Shown piece by piece: positions 26,910 to 35,074 of a stretch of DNA of 64,000 nt (the first letter of the stretch is position 1; every line of letters starts with the position of its first letter). Location: positions 930,001 to 994,000 of the forward strand of contig NZ_JAJNEC010000005.1 of NCBI RefSeq assembly GCF_021044425.1, written 5' to 3'. A program made the position numbers and the translations under genes. The DNA comes from Niabella pedocola. Lineage in GTDB: Bacteria; Bacteroidota; Bacteroidia; Chitinophagales; Chitinophagaceae. The notes beneath the pieces were generated by a model, which was not told the DNA's origin, searched no databases, and worked only from the letters and a program-made list of their open reading frames with translations.

Positions 26910-28265
26910 TTATTTTTTCAGTTCTTTGATCTTTAAGGAGCGGTAAGACACTTCATCACCATGGTCCTGCAACAGCAAATGTCCCTTGGGTGCCATACCG
27001 AAATTGGGCCAGTTCTTATACTTGCTCATGGCCACCAGTTTTAAAAACTCCGGAGAGCCCCGTTCATACTCCACCATTTTCCAGCCGTTGAGCCAGTGTT
27101 CTACTTTATTGTTGGGATATACGATCACCATACCCTTATTCCATTCACCGATCGGCTTACGGGCCCGCTTTTCACGGTTGGATGTAATGAGATCGTACAG
27201 TGAGGAAAGGGTGCGGTTTCCATCCCGTCCTAATTTTGCATCGGGGTGCACCGCATCATCCAGGATCTGGTACTCCAGCCCGATCGCAGAACCGCTGTTC
27301 TTCTCGTGCTCCGTTACAAAATATTTTACGCCGCTGTTGGCCCCTTTTGTGAGTTTAAAATCAAATTCAAGAATAAAGGCGCTGTATTCCTTCTGAGTCA
27401 CAATATCCCCACCGTTGGCTGATTCTTTTCCCTGGGATGATTGCACCGTTAATACACCATTGTTTACCATCCAGCCCTTCGACGGGAATGCCGGTTTGTA
27501 TGCACCTCTCCAACCGTTTGTAGTGTTTCCATCAAACAATAACTGGAAGCCGTTTTTCTTTTCCGCCGCAGACAGGTTATTCGGGATTATGTTCACTACA
27601 AAAGTTCCATCGAGCGGAGCGGGTTTCAGGCCGGTGGTACGGATGCGGATATTCCGCCAGCGGATCTGCCGTCCTTCATCCTTTTTGTTACCGATACCAT
27701 GTACCTGCAGGGCTATAAAGCCTTTCGGCGTCAGATCATCTACCAGGTACGCGCAAGGAACCCCGTTCAGCCAGGTACGTATATTATTACCGATGCATTC
27801 CAGTTTGATCTTATTCCACTGGCCCTGACGAAATGCTTTTTTTGCACCAGGATTCAAATCCAGCGGATACAGCCAGTCGCGCCGGGCCTCATCATAAATA
27901 CCGCCGGACCAGGCCCTGGGTGACGGATCAATTTCAAACTGGTAGCCATGTACCCGACCGTTGTTATAATCCGGTTTGCTTTCACTGCGGAATTGCACAC
28001 CCGAGTTCATCGTACTGTCTACCTTGAATTCCAGCTCCAGCATAAAATCACCATAATCCTGCTCGGTTACCATAAAAGAATTGGGCTGCCCATACACTGT
28101 AGTACCTACAATTTCTCCGTTCTCCACGGTATATGTTGCTTTACCATTCAATTGCTTCCAGCCGGTAAAGTCCTTACCGTTGAAAAGATTTTTCCACCCC
28201 GAACCCTGGGCAGCAGCAGCAAGCACCAACAGGGCACTTCCGGCAAGCATCATTATTTTTTTCAT
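26910..28265 (-). CDS. Secreted two-domain DUF1080 protein (3-keto-glycoside hydrolase family)
   Basis: 451 residues with a Sec signal peptide (cleavage near AAAAQG) and no lipobox. There are two tandem DUF1080 (concanavalin-like) domains. The first, at about 24-210, has WKNLFNGKDFTGWKQLNGKATYTVENGEIVG and NSGVQFRSE. The second, at about 230-449, has FQLLFDGNTTNGWRG and GANSGVKYFVTEHE. DUF1080 proteins of Bacteroidota have been linked to cleavage of 3-keto-glycosides made by Gfo/Idh/MocA oxidoreductases. Its divergent neighbour (start 28407) is exactly such an oxidoreductase and carries an export signal, which supports that role in the periplasm. Substrate unknown. Confidence 0.9.
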   Translation of the reverse strand: MKKIMMLAGSALLVLAAAAQGSGWKNLFNGKDFTGWKQLNGKATYTVENGEIVGTTVYGQPNSFMVTEQDYGDFMLELEFKVDSTMNSGVQFRSESKPDYNNGRVHGYQFEIDPSPRAWSGGIYDEARRDWLYPLDLNPGAKKAFRQGQWNKIKLECIGNNIRTWLNGVPCAYLVDDLTPKGFIALQVHGIGNKKDEGRQIRWRNIRIRTTGLKPAPLDGTFVVNIIPNNLSAAEKKNGFQLLFDGNTTNGWRGAYKPAFPSKGWMVNNGVLTVQSSQGKESANGGDIVTQKEYSAFILEFDFKLTKGANSGVKYFVTEHEKNSGSAIGLEYQILDDAVHPDAKLGRDGNRTLSSLYDLITSNREKRARKPIGEWNKGMVIVYPNNKVEHWLNGWKMVEYERGSPEFLKLVAMSKYKNWPNFGMAPKGHLLLQDHGDEVSYRSLKIKELKK

Positions 28266-28406
28266 TGCCTTTGTTTTAAAAGAATACCGGCTAAATTAAC
28301 AGCTTTCCGCTAAACAGCAGAAATTAACTATTCAAACGTTTTCGTAAATAGCGTTTTGATAAATGGCCTATATTCGTCAATATTACATTCATACAACAAT
28401 TGCCAG

Positions 28407-29726
28407 ATGAGTACAAACAGAAGAGTTTTTATCCGGAATTCCGGATTGGCTGCAGTTGCAGCGGGCCTCGGCGCCATGGTTCCGCTGGAACTTTTAGCCG
28501 CGGTTAAAAAAGCCGTATCGCCCAACGACAAGATCGGTATTGGTGTAATCGGTGTAAAAGGCATGGGATGGTCCGACCTTTCTTCAATGCTGAAAGTACC
28601 GGAAACACAATGTGTGGCGCTTTGTGATATTGACGATACCATTATCCGGCAACGGCTTGCGGATCTTGAAAAAATCAGTCCGCTAAAACCTACGGTATAT
28701 AAAGATTACCGGAAGCTTTTACAAAACAAAGATGTAGATGTAGTAATTGTAGGTACGCCGGACCACTGGCATTGTTTACAAATGATTGATGCCTGTGCCG
28801 CCGGTAAAGATGTGTATTGTGAAAAGCCGCTGGCCAATTCTATTTTTGAAGTACAGCTGATGGTGAAAGCCGCGGCAAAATATAACCGCATGGTTCAGGT
28901 GGGTCAATGGCAGCGGAGCCAGCAGCATTTTAAAGACGCCATCGCCTATGTGCAATCCGGAAAACTGGGGCGCATTGCTTCTACAAAAACCTGGATGTAC
29001 CGGGGAGGATCCACGCCGTTACCGGTGGTGCCCAACAGCCCCGTACCCGCAGGTGTTGATTATAACATGTGGCTGGGGCCTGCAAAGAAGCGGCCGTTTA
29101 ACAAGAACCGTTTCCACTATGAATTCCGCTGGTTCTGGGATTATGCAGGCGGCCTGATGACCGACTGGGGTGTGCACCTGATCGATATGGTACTGATGGG
29201 TATGCAGGCCGAAGCACCAAAATCAGTAATGGCAACGGGCGGCAAATTTGTATTTCCGGATGATGCCCGGGAAACCCCCGACCTGCAAACGACCCTGTAT
29301 GATTTTGGTTCCTTCCAGATGAGCTGGGAACACAACCTGGCAACCGGGGTGGGCCTGTACAATATGCAGCACGGTATTGCCTTCATCGGAGAGAATGGCA
29401 CTTTGCTCCTGAACCGGGGCGGATGGGAAGTGCGGCCGGAGAAAGACAAGATTGCTGCTGTGGCCTGGACAAAATCGGTAGACAATGGATTGAACCTGCA
29501 TACGGCAAACTTTATTGACGTGGTAAAATCACGGGAAAAAGCAAACCTGCATTGTCCCGTGGAAGCAGCCGCCACAGTGGCCATAGCCAGTCATATGGGG
29601 AATATTGCGGTACGTACCGGACAAAAGATCTATTGGGATAAAACCAGGAACCAGTTCAACACCCCGGCGGCCACGCAACTGGTAAAACCGGTTTATCAAA
29701 ATGGATGGAAGCTGCCCGCCCTATAG
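28407..29726 (+). CDS. Tat-exported Gfo/Idh/MocA-family oxidoreductase
   Basis: 439 residues from the ATG at 28407. That start puts a twin-arginine signal at the very N-terminus (NRRVFIRNSGLAAVAAGLGAM); an ATG 17 codons upstream adds nothing useful. The Rossmann domain begins KIGIGVIGVKGMGW, followed by VVIVGTPDHWH and the family's EKP motif (DVYCEKPLANS). The C-terminal part is the usual alpha/beta substrate domain with HLIDMVLMGM. Such exported, cofactor-bound enzymes oxidise or reduce sugars or glycosides, often at C3. It is divergent from the DUF1080 gene with a 141-bp control region between them, so the two probably share regulation and substrate. Confidence 0.9.
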   Translation: MSTNRRVFIRNSGLAAVAAGLGAMVPLELLAAVKKAVSPNDKIGIGVIGVKGMGWSDLSSMLKVPETQCVALCDIDDTIIRQRLADLEKISPLKPTVYKDYRKLLQNKDVDVVIVGTPDHWHCLQMIDACAAGKDVYCEKPLANSIFEVQLMVKAAAKYNRMVQVGQWQRSQQHFKDAIAYVQSGKLGRIASTKTWMYRGGSTPLPVVPNSPVPAGVDYNMWLGPAKKRPFNKNRFHYEFRWFWDYAGGLMTDWGVHLIDMVLMGMQAEAPKSVMATGGKFVFPDDARETPDLQTTLYDFGSFQMSWEHNLATGVGLYNMQHGIAFIGENGTLLLNRGGWEVRPEKDKIAAVAWTKSVDNGLNLHTANFIDVVKSREKANLHCPVEAAATVAIASHMGNIAVRTGQKIYWDKTRNQFNTPAATQLVKPVYQNGWKLPAL

Positions 29727-29730
29727 GTTG

Positions 29731-29738
29731 TATCTTTG
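29731..29738 (+). promoter_or_regulatory. Promoter -7 box for the lipoprotein gene at 29754
   Basis: TATCTTTG is an exact TAnnTTTG box 15 bp before the GTG start. It implies a leader under 15 nt and a unit separate from the upstream oxidoreductase gene. Confidence 0.55.
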
Positions 29739-29753
29739 TAAAAAGATCTACTT

Positions 29754-30173
29754 GTGAAATACGTTTTCTGGTTAGGCATGATACTGTTTGTTACAGGTTG
29801 TGCAAAACATACGGCTCCGGTCATCGATGCCACCGGCACCACATTAAGCCTCGCGCTTCATGAAAAAAAATCATATGGCAACCTGGCGATTACCGTATCC
29901 CGGATACAGGAAAGCCGGTGCCCCATGAATGCCCGTTGCATCCGGGCAGGGGAAGCCATTGCCGACCTTGCGATCAGTGATGATCACAGCAGCACCACGG
30001 TTTCGTTGTGTACCGGTGCCGATTGCGGTATGCAAAAAAAAGAAGCCCAGGCTACCGGGATATTGGGCGCCCATCAGTACCAGCTCAGCCTGGTGGATAT
30101 TGTACCCAATCCTACCAAGACCCTGGAAAAGGGCACGCAGAAAGTAACCTTCTCCATCCGGAAAATAAAATAG
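29754..30173 (+). CDS. Small lipoprotein of unknown function
   Basis: 139 residues, GTG start at 29754. Lipobox FVTGC, Cys16. The body is a small beta-rich domain with two Cys pairs (ESRCPMNARCIRAGE and SLCTGADCG) that could form disulfides in the periplasm, and ends VDIVPNPTKTLEKGTQKVTFSI. I do not recognise the family. It is followed after 1 bp by the DCC-family gene, with which it is probably cotranscribed from the TATCTTTG box. A disulfide-bearing lipoprotein next to a CxxC protein is suggestive, but that is inference. Confidence 0.75.
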   Translation: MKYVFWLGMILFVTGCAKHTAPVIDATGTTLSLALHEKKSYGNLAITVSRIQESRCPMNARCIRAGEAIADLAISDDHSSTTVSLCTGADCGMQKKEAQATGILGAHQYQLSLVDIVPNPTKTLEKGTQKVTFSIRKIK

Positions 30174-30174
30174 T

Positions 30175-30576
30175 ATGCAGGTGCCGGCACCGGTCATATT
30201 ATTTGATGGCGTATGTAATTTATGCAACCGGGCGGTACTGTTTATCATAAAACATGACCCAAGGGACCGGTTCCGCTTTGCGGCGCTGCAGTCTGCTGCG
30301 GGCATACAGCTTACCCAACAGTATGGCATTCCTCAAAGCTATGGTTCTGTCGTGCTGATCGAAAACGGCAGGGCCTATCTCAGGTCTGCCGCAGCATTGA
30401 GGATCGCGCGAAGGTTAAACGGGGCCTGGCCGTTGTTATATATATGCATGTTGGTTCCGGCATTTATCCGGGACCGGTTGTACAACTGGGTGGCCCGTAA
30501 CCGGTATCGCTGGTTTGGCAGCGCCGGTCAATGCATGCGGCCCACGGCCCGGCTACAGGCAAAGTTTCTTGAGTAA
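30175..30576 (+). CDS. DCC-family (DUF393) thiol-disulfide oxidoreductase-like protein
   Basis: 133 residues. It starts with VILFDGVCNLCNRAVLFI, the DGxCxxC motif that names the DCC family (Cys14 and Cys17). A thioredoxin-like body follows (FAALQS, SVVLIENGRAYLRSAAALRIARRL) and a C-terminal WVARNRYRWFG. The family is thought to be thiol-disulfide active, but substrates are not known. It begins 1 bp after the stop of the upstream lipoprotein gene. Confidence 0.9.
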   Translation: MQVPAPVILFDGVCNLCNRAVLFIIKHDPRDRFRFAALQSAAGIQLTQQYGIPQSYGSVVLIENGRAYLRSAAALRIARRLNGAWPLLYICMLVPAFIRDRLYNWVARNRYRWFGSAGQCMRPTARLQAKFLE

Positions 30577-30822
30577 AATGAAACGATCGTTCTTTGGGGT
30601 ACTTCACGCACTTTGTGTTTTAATTTTACTGCGAAGTTTACGCAGCATCCGCAAAGGCCGCAGTAGGAATTGTAATGACAAATATCCTGGCGAACCTCGC
30701 GAAAAGCCTGCCGTTCTTTGCGTTTACATTTTTACCACCCGGCACGCTAAGATATCCATCAGCATGTTCCTCAGTGCGTACTTCGCGGCAAAATTAAAAC
30801 CGGAAGAAGCCGCTCGCTACCG

Positions 30823-31200
30823 CTATTTCATCGAGGTGAGCCACCAAACATTTCCAAACGGATCCCTTACACCACCGCTGTACCCGTAATCGCGCTGTGC
30901 CAGTTCATCAATCACTGTGCACCCGTTGTTTACGGCCTTGCGGATGGTTTCGGCAGCATCCTCCACATAAATAAACAGGTTCGCCGGAGCCGGATCATAG
31001 CCTTCCGTTACATCTGCAAACAGGATATTGCAGCCGTTGATCTGTACTTCCGCATGCATGATCTCTTTGCTGTCTGCATCGCGGTAGCTTTTAAATAGCT
31101 CCCGGGCATCAAATACCCGCTGTGTAAAACCGATAAAGTCTTCTGCGTGAAGCAGGATCAGGTAAGGCATTAACGGCTGATGCCCTTTTGCTATTTTCAT
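30823..31200 (-). CDS. VOC-superfamily (glyoxalase/PhnB-like) protein
   Basis: 125 residues in a betaalphabetabetabeta fold: PYLILLHAEDFIGFTQRVFDARE, then MHAEVQINGCNILFAD, then VRDPFGNVWWLTS, the usual DPFGN-W end of PhnB-like VOC proteins. Metal ligands are not certain. The family includes isomerases, dioxygenases and drug-binding proteins, so the substrate cannot be told. It is third in a minus-strand unit after DoxX and the thioesterase (32-bp gap). Confidence 0.85.
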   Translation of the reverse strand: MKIAKGHQPLMPYLILLHAEDFIGFTQRVFDARELFKSYRDADSKEIMHAEVQINGCNILFADVTEGYDPAPANLFIYVEDAAETIRKAVNNGCTVIDELAQRDYGYSGGVRDPFGNVWWLTSMK

Positions 31201-31232
31201 ATGATTTGTTTTTACAACAACAACCGTCGTGG

Positions 31233-31655
31233 TTATTTTGTTGGCCCTTCGAAGAACGATTTTAATGCTACTCGCAGCGGCTCCGGCATGGCGGCCCGTT
31301 TCATGGTCCGGGCTTCCATAAAATAAAGCACCACATGGCCCTTTGCCAGCAGCTCATTTTTTTCATTGTAGGCCTCCTGGTGAAAAGTGATCCGGTGTCC
31401 TTCCGGAAGTTCATGCAGGTTCGCCGTAACCGTAATAAGGTCGTCATATGTGGCCGGCCGAATATATTTACAGTGCACTTCTATTACGGGCATAATGATA
31501 CCCGCTGCTTCCATCTGGGCATAGGTAATCCCCAGGTTGCGGATCGATTCGGTACGTGCTACTTCAAAATAATCAATATAATTGCTGTGATAGACCACGC
31601 CCATCTTATCCGTGTCTGCATAACGTACGCGAAGCTGTGTTGCGGAAGTAAACAT
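31233..31655 (-). CDS. YbgC-like acyl-CoA thioesterase (hot-dog fold)
   Basis: 140 residues. RVRYADTDKMGVVYHSNYIDYFEVART carries the 4-hydroxybenzoyl-CoA thioesterase motif with catalytic Asp16, Tyr and His. The rest matches the hot-dog core (ITFHQEAYNEKNELLAKGHVVLYFME). It hydrolyses acyl-CoA thioesters in the cytoplasm; chain preference is not determinable. It lies 6 bp after the DoxX gene and 32 bp before the VOC gene. Confidence 0.92.
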   Translation of the reverse strand: MFTSATQLRVRYADTDKMGVVYHSNYIDYFEVARTESIRNLGITYAQMEAAGIIMPVIEVHCKYIRPATYDDLITVTANLHELPEGHRITFHQEAYNEKNELLAKGHVVLYFMEARTMKRAAMPEPLRVALKSFFEGPTK

Positions 31656-31661
31656 ATATAC

Positions 31662-32072
31662 TTATTTGCCGATTGCTTTATCCACGCTGTATTTACCGGG
31701 CCCTACCAGCAACAGCACAAGGAATACGGCAAGAAAAATGCCCGCAAGTTCGCCCTGACCGAAGAAATCACCATTATGTGCTACAAATAAAGCAATGCAC
31801 ATGGCGATGATCAGCGGAATGGTTGCCAAACGGGTCAGCAATCCCAGCACAATCAGCAATGCGCAAAAGAATTCAGCAAAGATGGTCATGCTCAGCGATG
31901 CTTTTACACCCACGTGAAACGGGTCTGAAAAACCTTTCGCTGCTATTTCCGAAAAACCGGTTAGTTTTTTATATCCATGGTTTATGGCCATTGCACTACC
32001 GGCAACCACGCGAAGCACCAGCAATGCCAGGGCTACACCTGAGTCTTTATATTTTGTATTGAGCAATTTCAT
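31662..32072 (-). CDS. DoxX-family membrane protein
   Basis: 136 residues from the ATG at 32072; a longer frame to 32093 lacks support. Four membrane spans with the DoxX pattern: ALLVLRVVAGSAMAINHGYKKLTGF, MTIFAEFFCALLIVLGLLTRLATIPLIIAM, FLAVFLVLLLVGPGKYSVDK. Family members are redox- or quinone-linked membrane proteins of mostly unknown role. A TAnnTTTG box (TATGTTTG on the minus strand, 32091-32098) sits 18 bp upstream, supporting this start and a three-gene unit with the thioesterase and VOC genes. Confidence 0.9.
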   Translation of the reverse strand: MKLLNTKYKDSGVALALLVLRVVAGSAMAINHGYKKLTGFSEIAAKGFSDPFHVGVKASLSMTIFAEFFCALLIVLGLLTRLATIPLIIAMCIALFVAHNGDFFGQGELAGIFLAVFLVLLLVGPGKYSVDKAIGK

Positions 32073-32433
32073 GCAGATGTTATTAGAAAACAAACATAGG
32101 GATTATTTTCTTTTTCTCCTTGCCGATATCGGTCACGGAGCACCACCTTTTTTTAACACATATTACCGGGCAGTGCTCACGGGCCATTAAGCAGAACAAA
32201 GCCCGGAACTGGTGATAGCGCATCACCCGAGGTATTTGCACACAGATTTCGAAGCCGTGCATCCATTGTTTATCATTAGGCTTAAACCATTCTATGCCAG
32301 GCGGTATCCGCCAGGTCGAAAATAAAAAAGCGCATATGGCCCCAACTATTTCCTGATGCGCAATATGCGGGGTGATTTTCTTTTTCGCACATACGCGGGG
32401 AATTGTATATTCGTTCCCGTAAAACAATCCATC
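32073..32433. other. Divergent intergenic region
   Basis: 361 bp. It holds the DoxX promoter box at 32091-32098 and, near the other end, a weak TATATTCG box at 32406-32413, 20 bp before the next gene. A small GGCGG-tat-CCGCC stem lies at about 32304-32316. No convincing gene is seen. Confidence 0.4.
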
Positions 32434-33078
32434 ATGTTCCCTTTACTGTCCGCCTATTTATACCAGGAAAAAAAATTAACCGTTCCCGGGATCGGTCTTT
32501 TTCAGCTGATTCCCGTACATGCTGCTACCGGTTTTGAAACGGTGGAAGCCCCGGGATGGGAGATCCGGTTCACAGAAAACAGGGAGGCTTCAAGCAACGA
32601 AAACCCGGATGCATTGTATGCATTCCTGGCCGGGAAAGAACAGATGAGTACGGTAGAAGCATTGGAACAATTTGAGGAATTTGCCCGGAATGTACTGGTT
32701 CGGTTAAACGACCAGGAAACGGTTGTCTGGGAAGATGTGGGCACCCTGGAAAAGCCCGATTTCCGCATTGCCTTTATACCGCAAGCAGTTACGCTCTCCC
32801 CCTTTACGGGCATCGCTGCCCAGAAAGTGATCCGGGAACATGCCAATGTGCCGCTGCGGGTGGGCGAAAAAGAAACCAGTTCGGAAGCTATTAAAGAAGC
32901 GCAGCAAAAAGAACAAGCCGAGCAATCCAGGTCCCGGAAAATCACCTGGATGGTACTGGCAGCAGCCGTCGTGATCGCTGCTGCCTTCTTACTAAAGAAC
33001 GGATGCAGTCTTCAATCTGCAGGAAACCAGCAAAAAGCATCCATCCAAAAAACGGAGGCTACTTATCAGCAAAACTAG
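32434..33078 (+). CDS. Single-span protein with N-terminal HU/CCDC81-like domains
   Basis: 214 residues from the ATG at 32434. The first 140 residues (LLSAYLYQEKKLTVPGIGLFQLIP, then YAFLAGKEQMSTVEALEQFEEFARNV with LVRLNDQETVVWEDVGTLEK) resemble the two HU-fold CCDC81-type domains found before SPOR domains in Bacteroidota cell-envelope proteins. A basic stretch, one membrane span (about 168-187) and a short tail of about 25 residues follow, with no SPOR domain. It could bind DNA or another partner on the cytoplasmic side of the inner membrane. The domain call is from pattern memory and moderate. Confidence 0.65.
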   Translation: MFPLLSAYLYQEKKLTVPGIGLFQLIPVHAATGFETVEAPGWEIRFTENREASSNENPDALYAFLAGKEQMSTVEALEQFEEFARNVLVRLNDQETVVWEDVGTLEKPDFRIAFIPQAVTLSPFTGIAAQKVIREHANVPLRVGEKETSSEAIKEAQQKEQAEQSRSRKITWMVLAAAVVIAAAFLLKNGCSLQSAGNQQKASIQKTEATYQQN

Positions 33079-33082
33079 GGGC

Positions 33083-33277
33083 TTACCGCTTCCCTGCTTT
33101 TACGCCTCGCAAAAGCAGGTAGACCCCTACAGGAATGATATTAAAGACCAGTATTACAATAATGCCCAGCACTTTCAGATGCGGGGGCAATACCTTGTCT
33201 GCAAGAAGTGCCCGGATACCGAAGGCAACTACAAGCACATACACAATAATCAATATAAGGATACCGCCCTGGTTCAT
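33083..33277 (-). CDS. Small two-span membrane protein (phospholipase D N-terminal-like)
   Basis: 64 residues from the ATG at 33277; a longer reading to 33349 would overlap the upstream gene. Two hydrophobic segments (ILILIIVYVLVVAFGIRALLA and VLGIIVILVFNIIPVGVYLLL) resemble the short PLDc_N-type membrane segment. It is convergent with the gene at 32434-33078, separated by 4 bp, and 31 bp after the secreted protein gene at 33309. Function unknown. Confidence 0.65.
   Translation of the reverse strand: MNQGGILILIIVYVLVVAFGIRALLADKVLPPHLKVLGIIVILVFNIIPVGVYLLLRGVKAGKR
33093..33119. terminator. Hairpin at convergent gene ends
   Basis: A perfect 9-bp stem, CCTGCTTTT / AAAAGCAGG, with a 9-nt loop, inside the last codons of the minus gene and just past the plus gene's stop. 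It could stop transcription from the plus side; there is no T-run beyond the stem apart from the stem's own T4. Confidence 0.35.
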
Positions 33278-33308
33278 TTTGCAGCCCCTAAAGGTAATGC
33301 AACCGGTT

Positions 33309-34100
33309 TTAAAAGCAATAGCCCACACCAACCCGCGCTCCGTAAACACCGGTTAGCCTGCGAGCATACCCGTTGTCTGTCCAGGTTTTATTATGTTTTC
33401 CCGGGTGGATCACCCCCCCGATATAAAACTGACCGTTTAAGCTGCAATGCGAGCTGATGCTTCCCAGCAGTTTTCCGGAAAATGAAAGAGAAGAAGCGCG
33501 CAATGTGCTTTCCCCCAGGGATTGCTGCATCCGGCTATACTCCGGCCCAAAACCAAACTGGAGCCGCCGGTCTCCTGGCGAATACAATCTTGGTGCTACC
33601 GTAATTCCCCAGCATCTTTCATTGAAACCGATATAAGGAGCCGCCTCAATACCGATCATACGGTTTAGAAACCACCGTTCATAGGAAACATACAACCCGG
33701 AAACCAGCGACGGCTCTCTTTTTCCCGTGGTGTATACTTTTGAAAAAGGGTCGCCAAAAAACTGGTGAACCCCATAACCGGCCGAAACAATGGAGTGCGT
33801 TTGAGCCAGGTACAGGTTATTTCCTTTCATTGCTTCTGCGGTTAATCTCCGGTATCGTTCCCTCACTCTTAGATAGCGTATTGTTTTGCCATTTTCATAA
33901 ACAACAGAATCCAAAAGAACGCGGTTCATTTTTTGGGGATGGCCGGTGGTATTCCATGGCCGGTACCGGATATGAACCGCAGAATGGCCCAGGATCTTAA
34001 CCGGGATGGGCGCCGCTGTTCCTTTTTGATAGATCCGGTCCTGCGCAAGAACGCTGCCATGTATCACCATCACCCATACTAAAGTGAGTAAGATTTTCAT
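33309..34100 (-). CDS. Secreted, probably outer-membrane beta-barrel protein, paralogue of 34176-35027
   Basis: 263 residues. The signal peptide ends VLAQ, then DRIYQKGT. The middle section (VLLDSVVYENGKTIRYL) matches the neighbour's YVDSIVYSNGTADYF. The C-terminal half alternates strand and turn (FGFGPEYSRMQQSL, SFSGKLLGSISSHCSLNGQFYIGGV) and ends YGARVGVGYCF, with the terminal Phe expected for outer-membrane barrels. No enzyme motif is seen. It is part of a minus-strand run with its paralogue and two propeller lipoproteins. Function unknown. Confidence 0.75.
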   Translation of the reverse strand: MKILLTLVWVMVIHGSVLAQDRIYQKGTAAPIPVKILGHSAVHIRYRPWNTTGHPQKMNRVLLDSVVYENGKTIRYLRVRERYRRLTAEAMKGNNLYLAQTHSIVSAGYGVHQFFGDPFSKVYTTGKREPSLVSGLYVSYERWFLNRMIGIEAAPYIGFNERCWGITVAPRLYSPGDRRLQFGFGPEYSRMQQSLGESTLRASSLSFSGKLLGSISSHCSLNGQFYIGGVIHPGKHNKTWTDNGYARRLTGVYGARVGVGYCF

Positions 34101-34175
34101 AATTGCAATTGTTTCAAGATAAGGACCCGGGTTATTTATCTGCCATCGCGGGCAGGATTATGAAGCAGGCAACTT

Positions 34176-35027
34176 TTAAAAACGGATCCCCACGCCCAGC
34201 CCCGCATTGTAGTATACATTGTCCATATCTTTCCGCCAGCTTTCCGGATGTTTATGGGATGCCAGTCCGCCGATAATACCCCCAACACCTGCATTCGCTG
34301 CCAGGCATAAAACCTTGTTTACATTTACTGTTATTTTACCGGTAAACGCCAGCGAAGAGAACCTTGCCTTTTCCTTTACAAATACGCTGGACGCATAATA
34401 AAAGGGAATGTTGCTATTATCATTGGTAACCAGGTACTGGGCGACTGCTTTCTTTACAGACAATATATACTGCGGCCCCATACCTACCCGCACCCGGCCC
34501 TTGTTTTTAGGATAAAAACGCATGGCAAAGCCAAACCCATATGCGCCGTCATTCAGCCCCACAAATGGCGCCACATCCAGCCCCAAGCGGTTGTTCAGCA
34601 CCGTACGCTCATATGAAAGCTGAAAAATTGCAGAAGGACGGTTGCGCATATTGGCCGGGGCATTGAGTTCCAGCTCCGGGCTGGCCAGGTCAAAGATCCC
34701 ACCGGAAGCCACCACCGTATTCGGGCCCAGCTGATCATACTCCTTCAACCGCATCGCTTTTTCACGGCTGATCGGCCGGTGCTGCCGTCCCGTGGAAAAA
34801 TAATCAGCGGTGCCATTGGAATAAACGATCGAATCTACATATTTCCGTGGATAGGTATATACCGGTCCATCCGGGTTGGAGGGTTTGCGGTACTTTATAA
34901 ACTCAATATCTACTTCTGTTACCTGGGCCTCTATCATCCCTTTTGCCCGTTTGGTATAGATCCGGTCCTGTGCCTCAGCAGGCAAGAGCGCTATAGCAAA
35001 CAACAGGACCAATAGTATCTTTCTCAT
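34176..35027 (-). CDS. Secreted, probably outer-membrane beta-barrel protein, paralogue of 33309-34100
   Basis: 283 residues. The signal peptide ends AEAQ, followed by DRIYTKRAKGMIEAQVTEVD, a short domain shared with its paralogue. Barrel-like strands follow (RVGMGPQYILSVKKA, SLAFTGKITVNVNKVLCLAANAGVGGI) and it ends AGLGVGIRF with a terminal Phe. It resembles small proteins with an N-terminal segment linked to host metabolism of unknown kind in Bacteroidota; no name can be given. The gaps to its neighbours are 75 and 47 bp. Confidence 0.75.
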   Translation of the reverse strand: MRKILLVLLFAIALLPAEAQDRIYTKRAKGMIEAQVTEVDIEFIKYRKPSNPDGPVYTYPRKYVDSIVYSNGTADYFSTGRQHRPISREKAMRLKEYDQLGPNTVVASGGIFDLASPELELNAPANMRNRPSAIFQLSYERTVLNNRLGLDVAPFVGLNDGAYGFGFAMRFYPKNKGRVRVGMGPQYILSVKKAVAQYLVTNDNSNIPFYYASSVFVKEKARFSSLAFTGKITVNVNKVLCLAANAGVGGIIGGLASHKHPESWRKDMDNVYYNAGLGVGIRF

Positions 35028-35074
35028 ACATTTTTTTTTAGGTTTTAATGACCGGTAATTACATGACCGGGCGC

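Noticed and set aside
30578..30822. Possible small gene after the DCC gene
   Set aside because: The frame runs into the end of the VOC gene on the other strand. The sequence (CTTTGTGTTTTAATTTTACTGCGAAG-like) has intergenic-repeat character.
32083..32427. 114-codon minus frame between DoxX and the HU-like gene
   Set aside because: It covers the promoter box and leader of the DoxX gene. Composition rich in Cys, His and Trp is unlike a real protein here.
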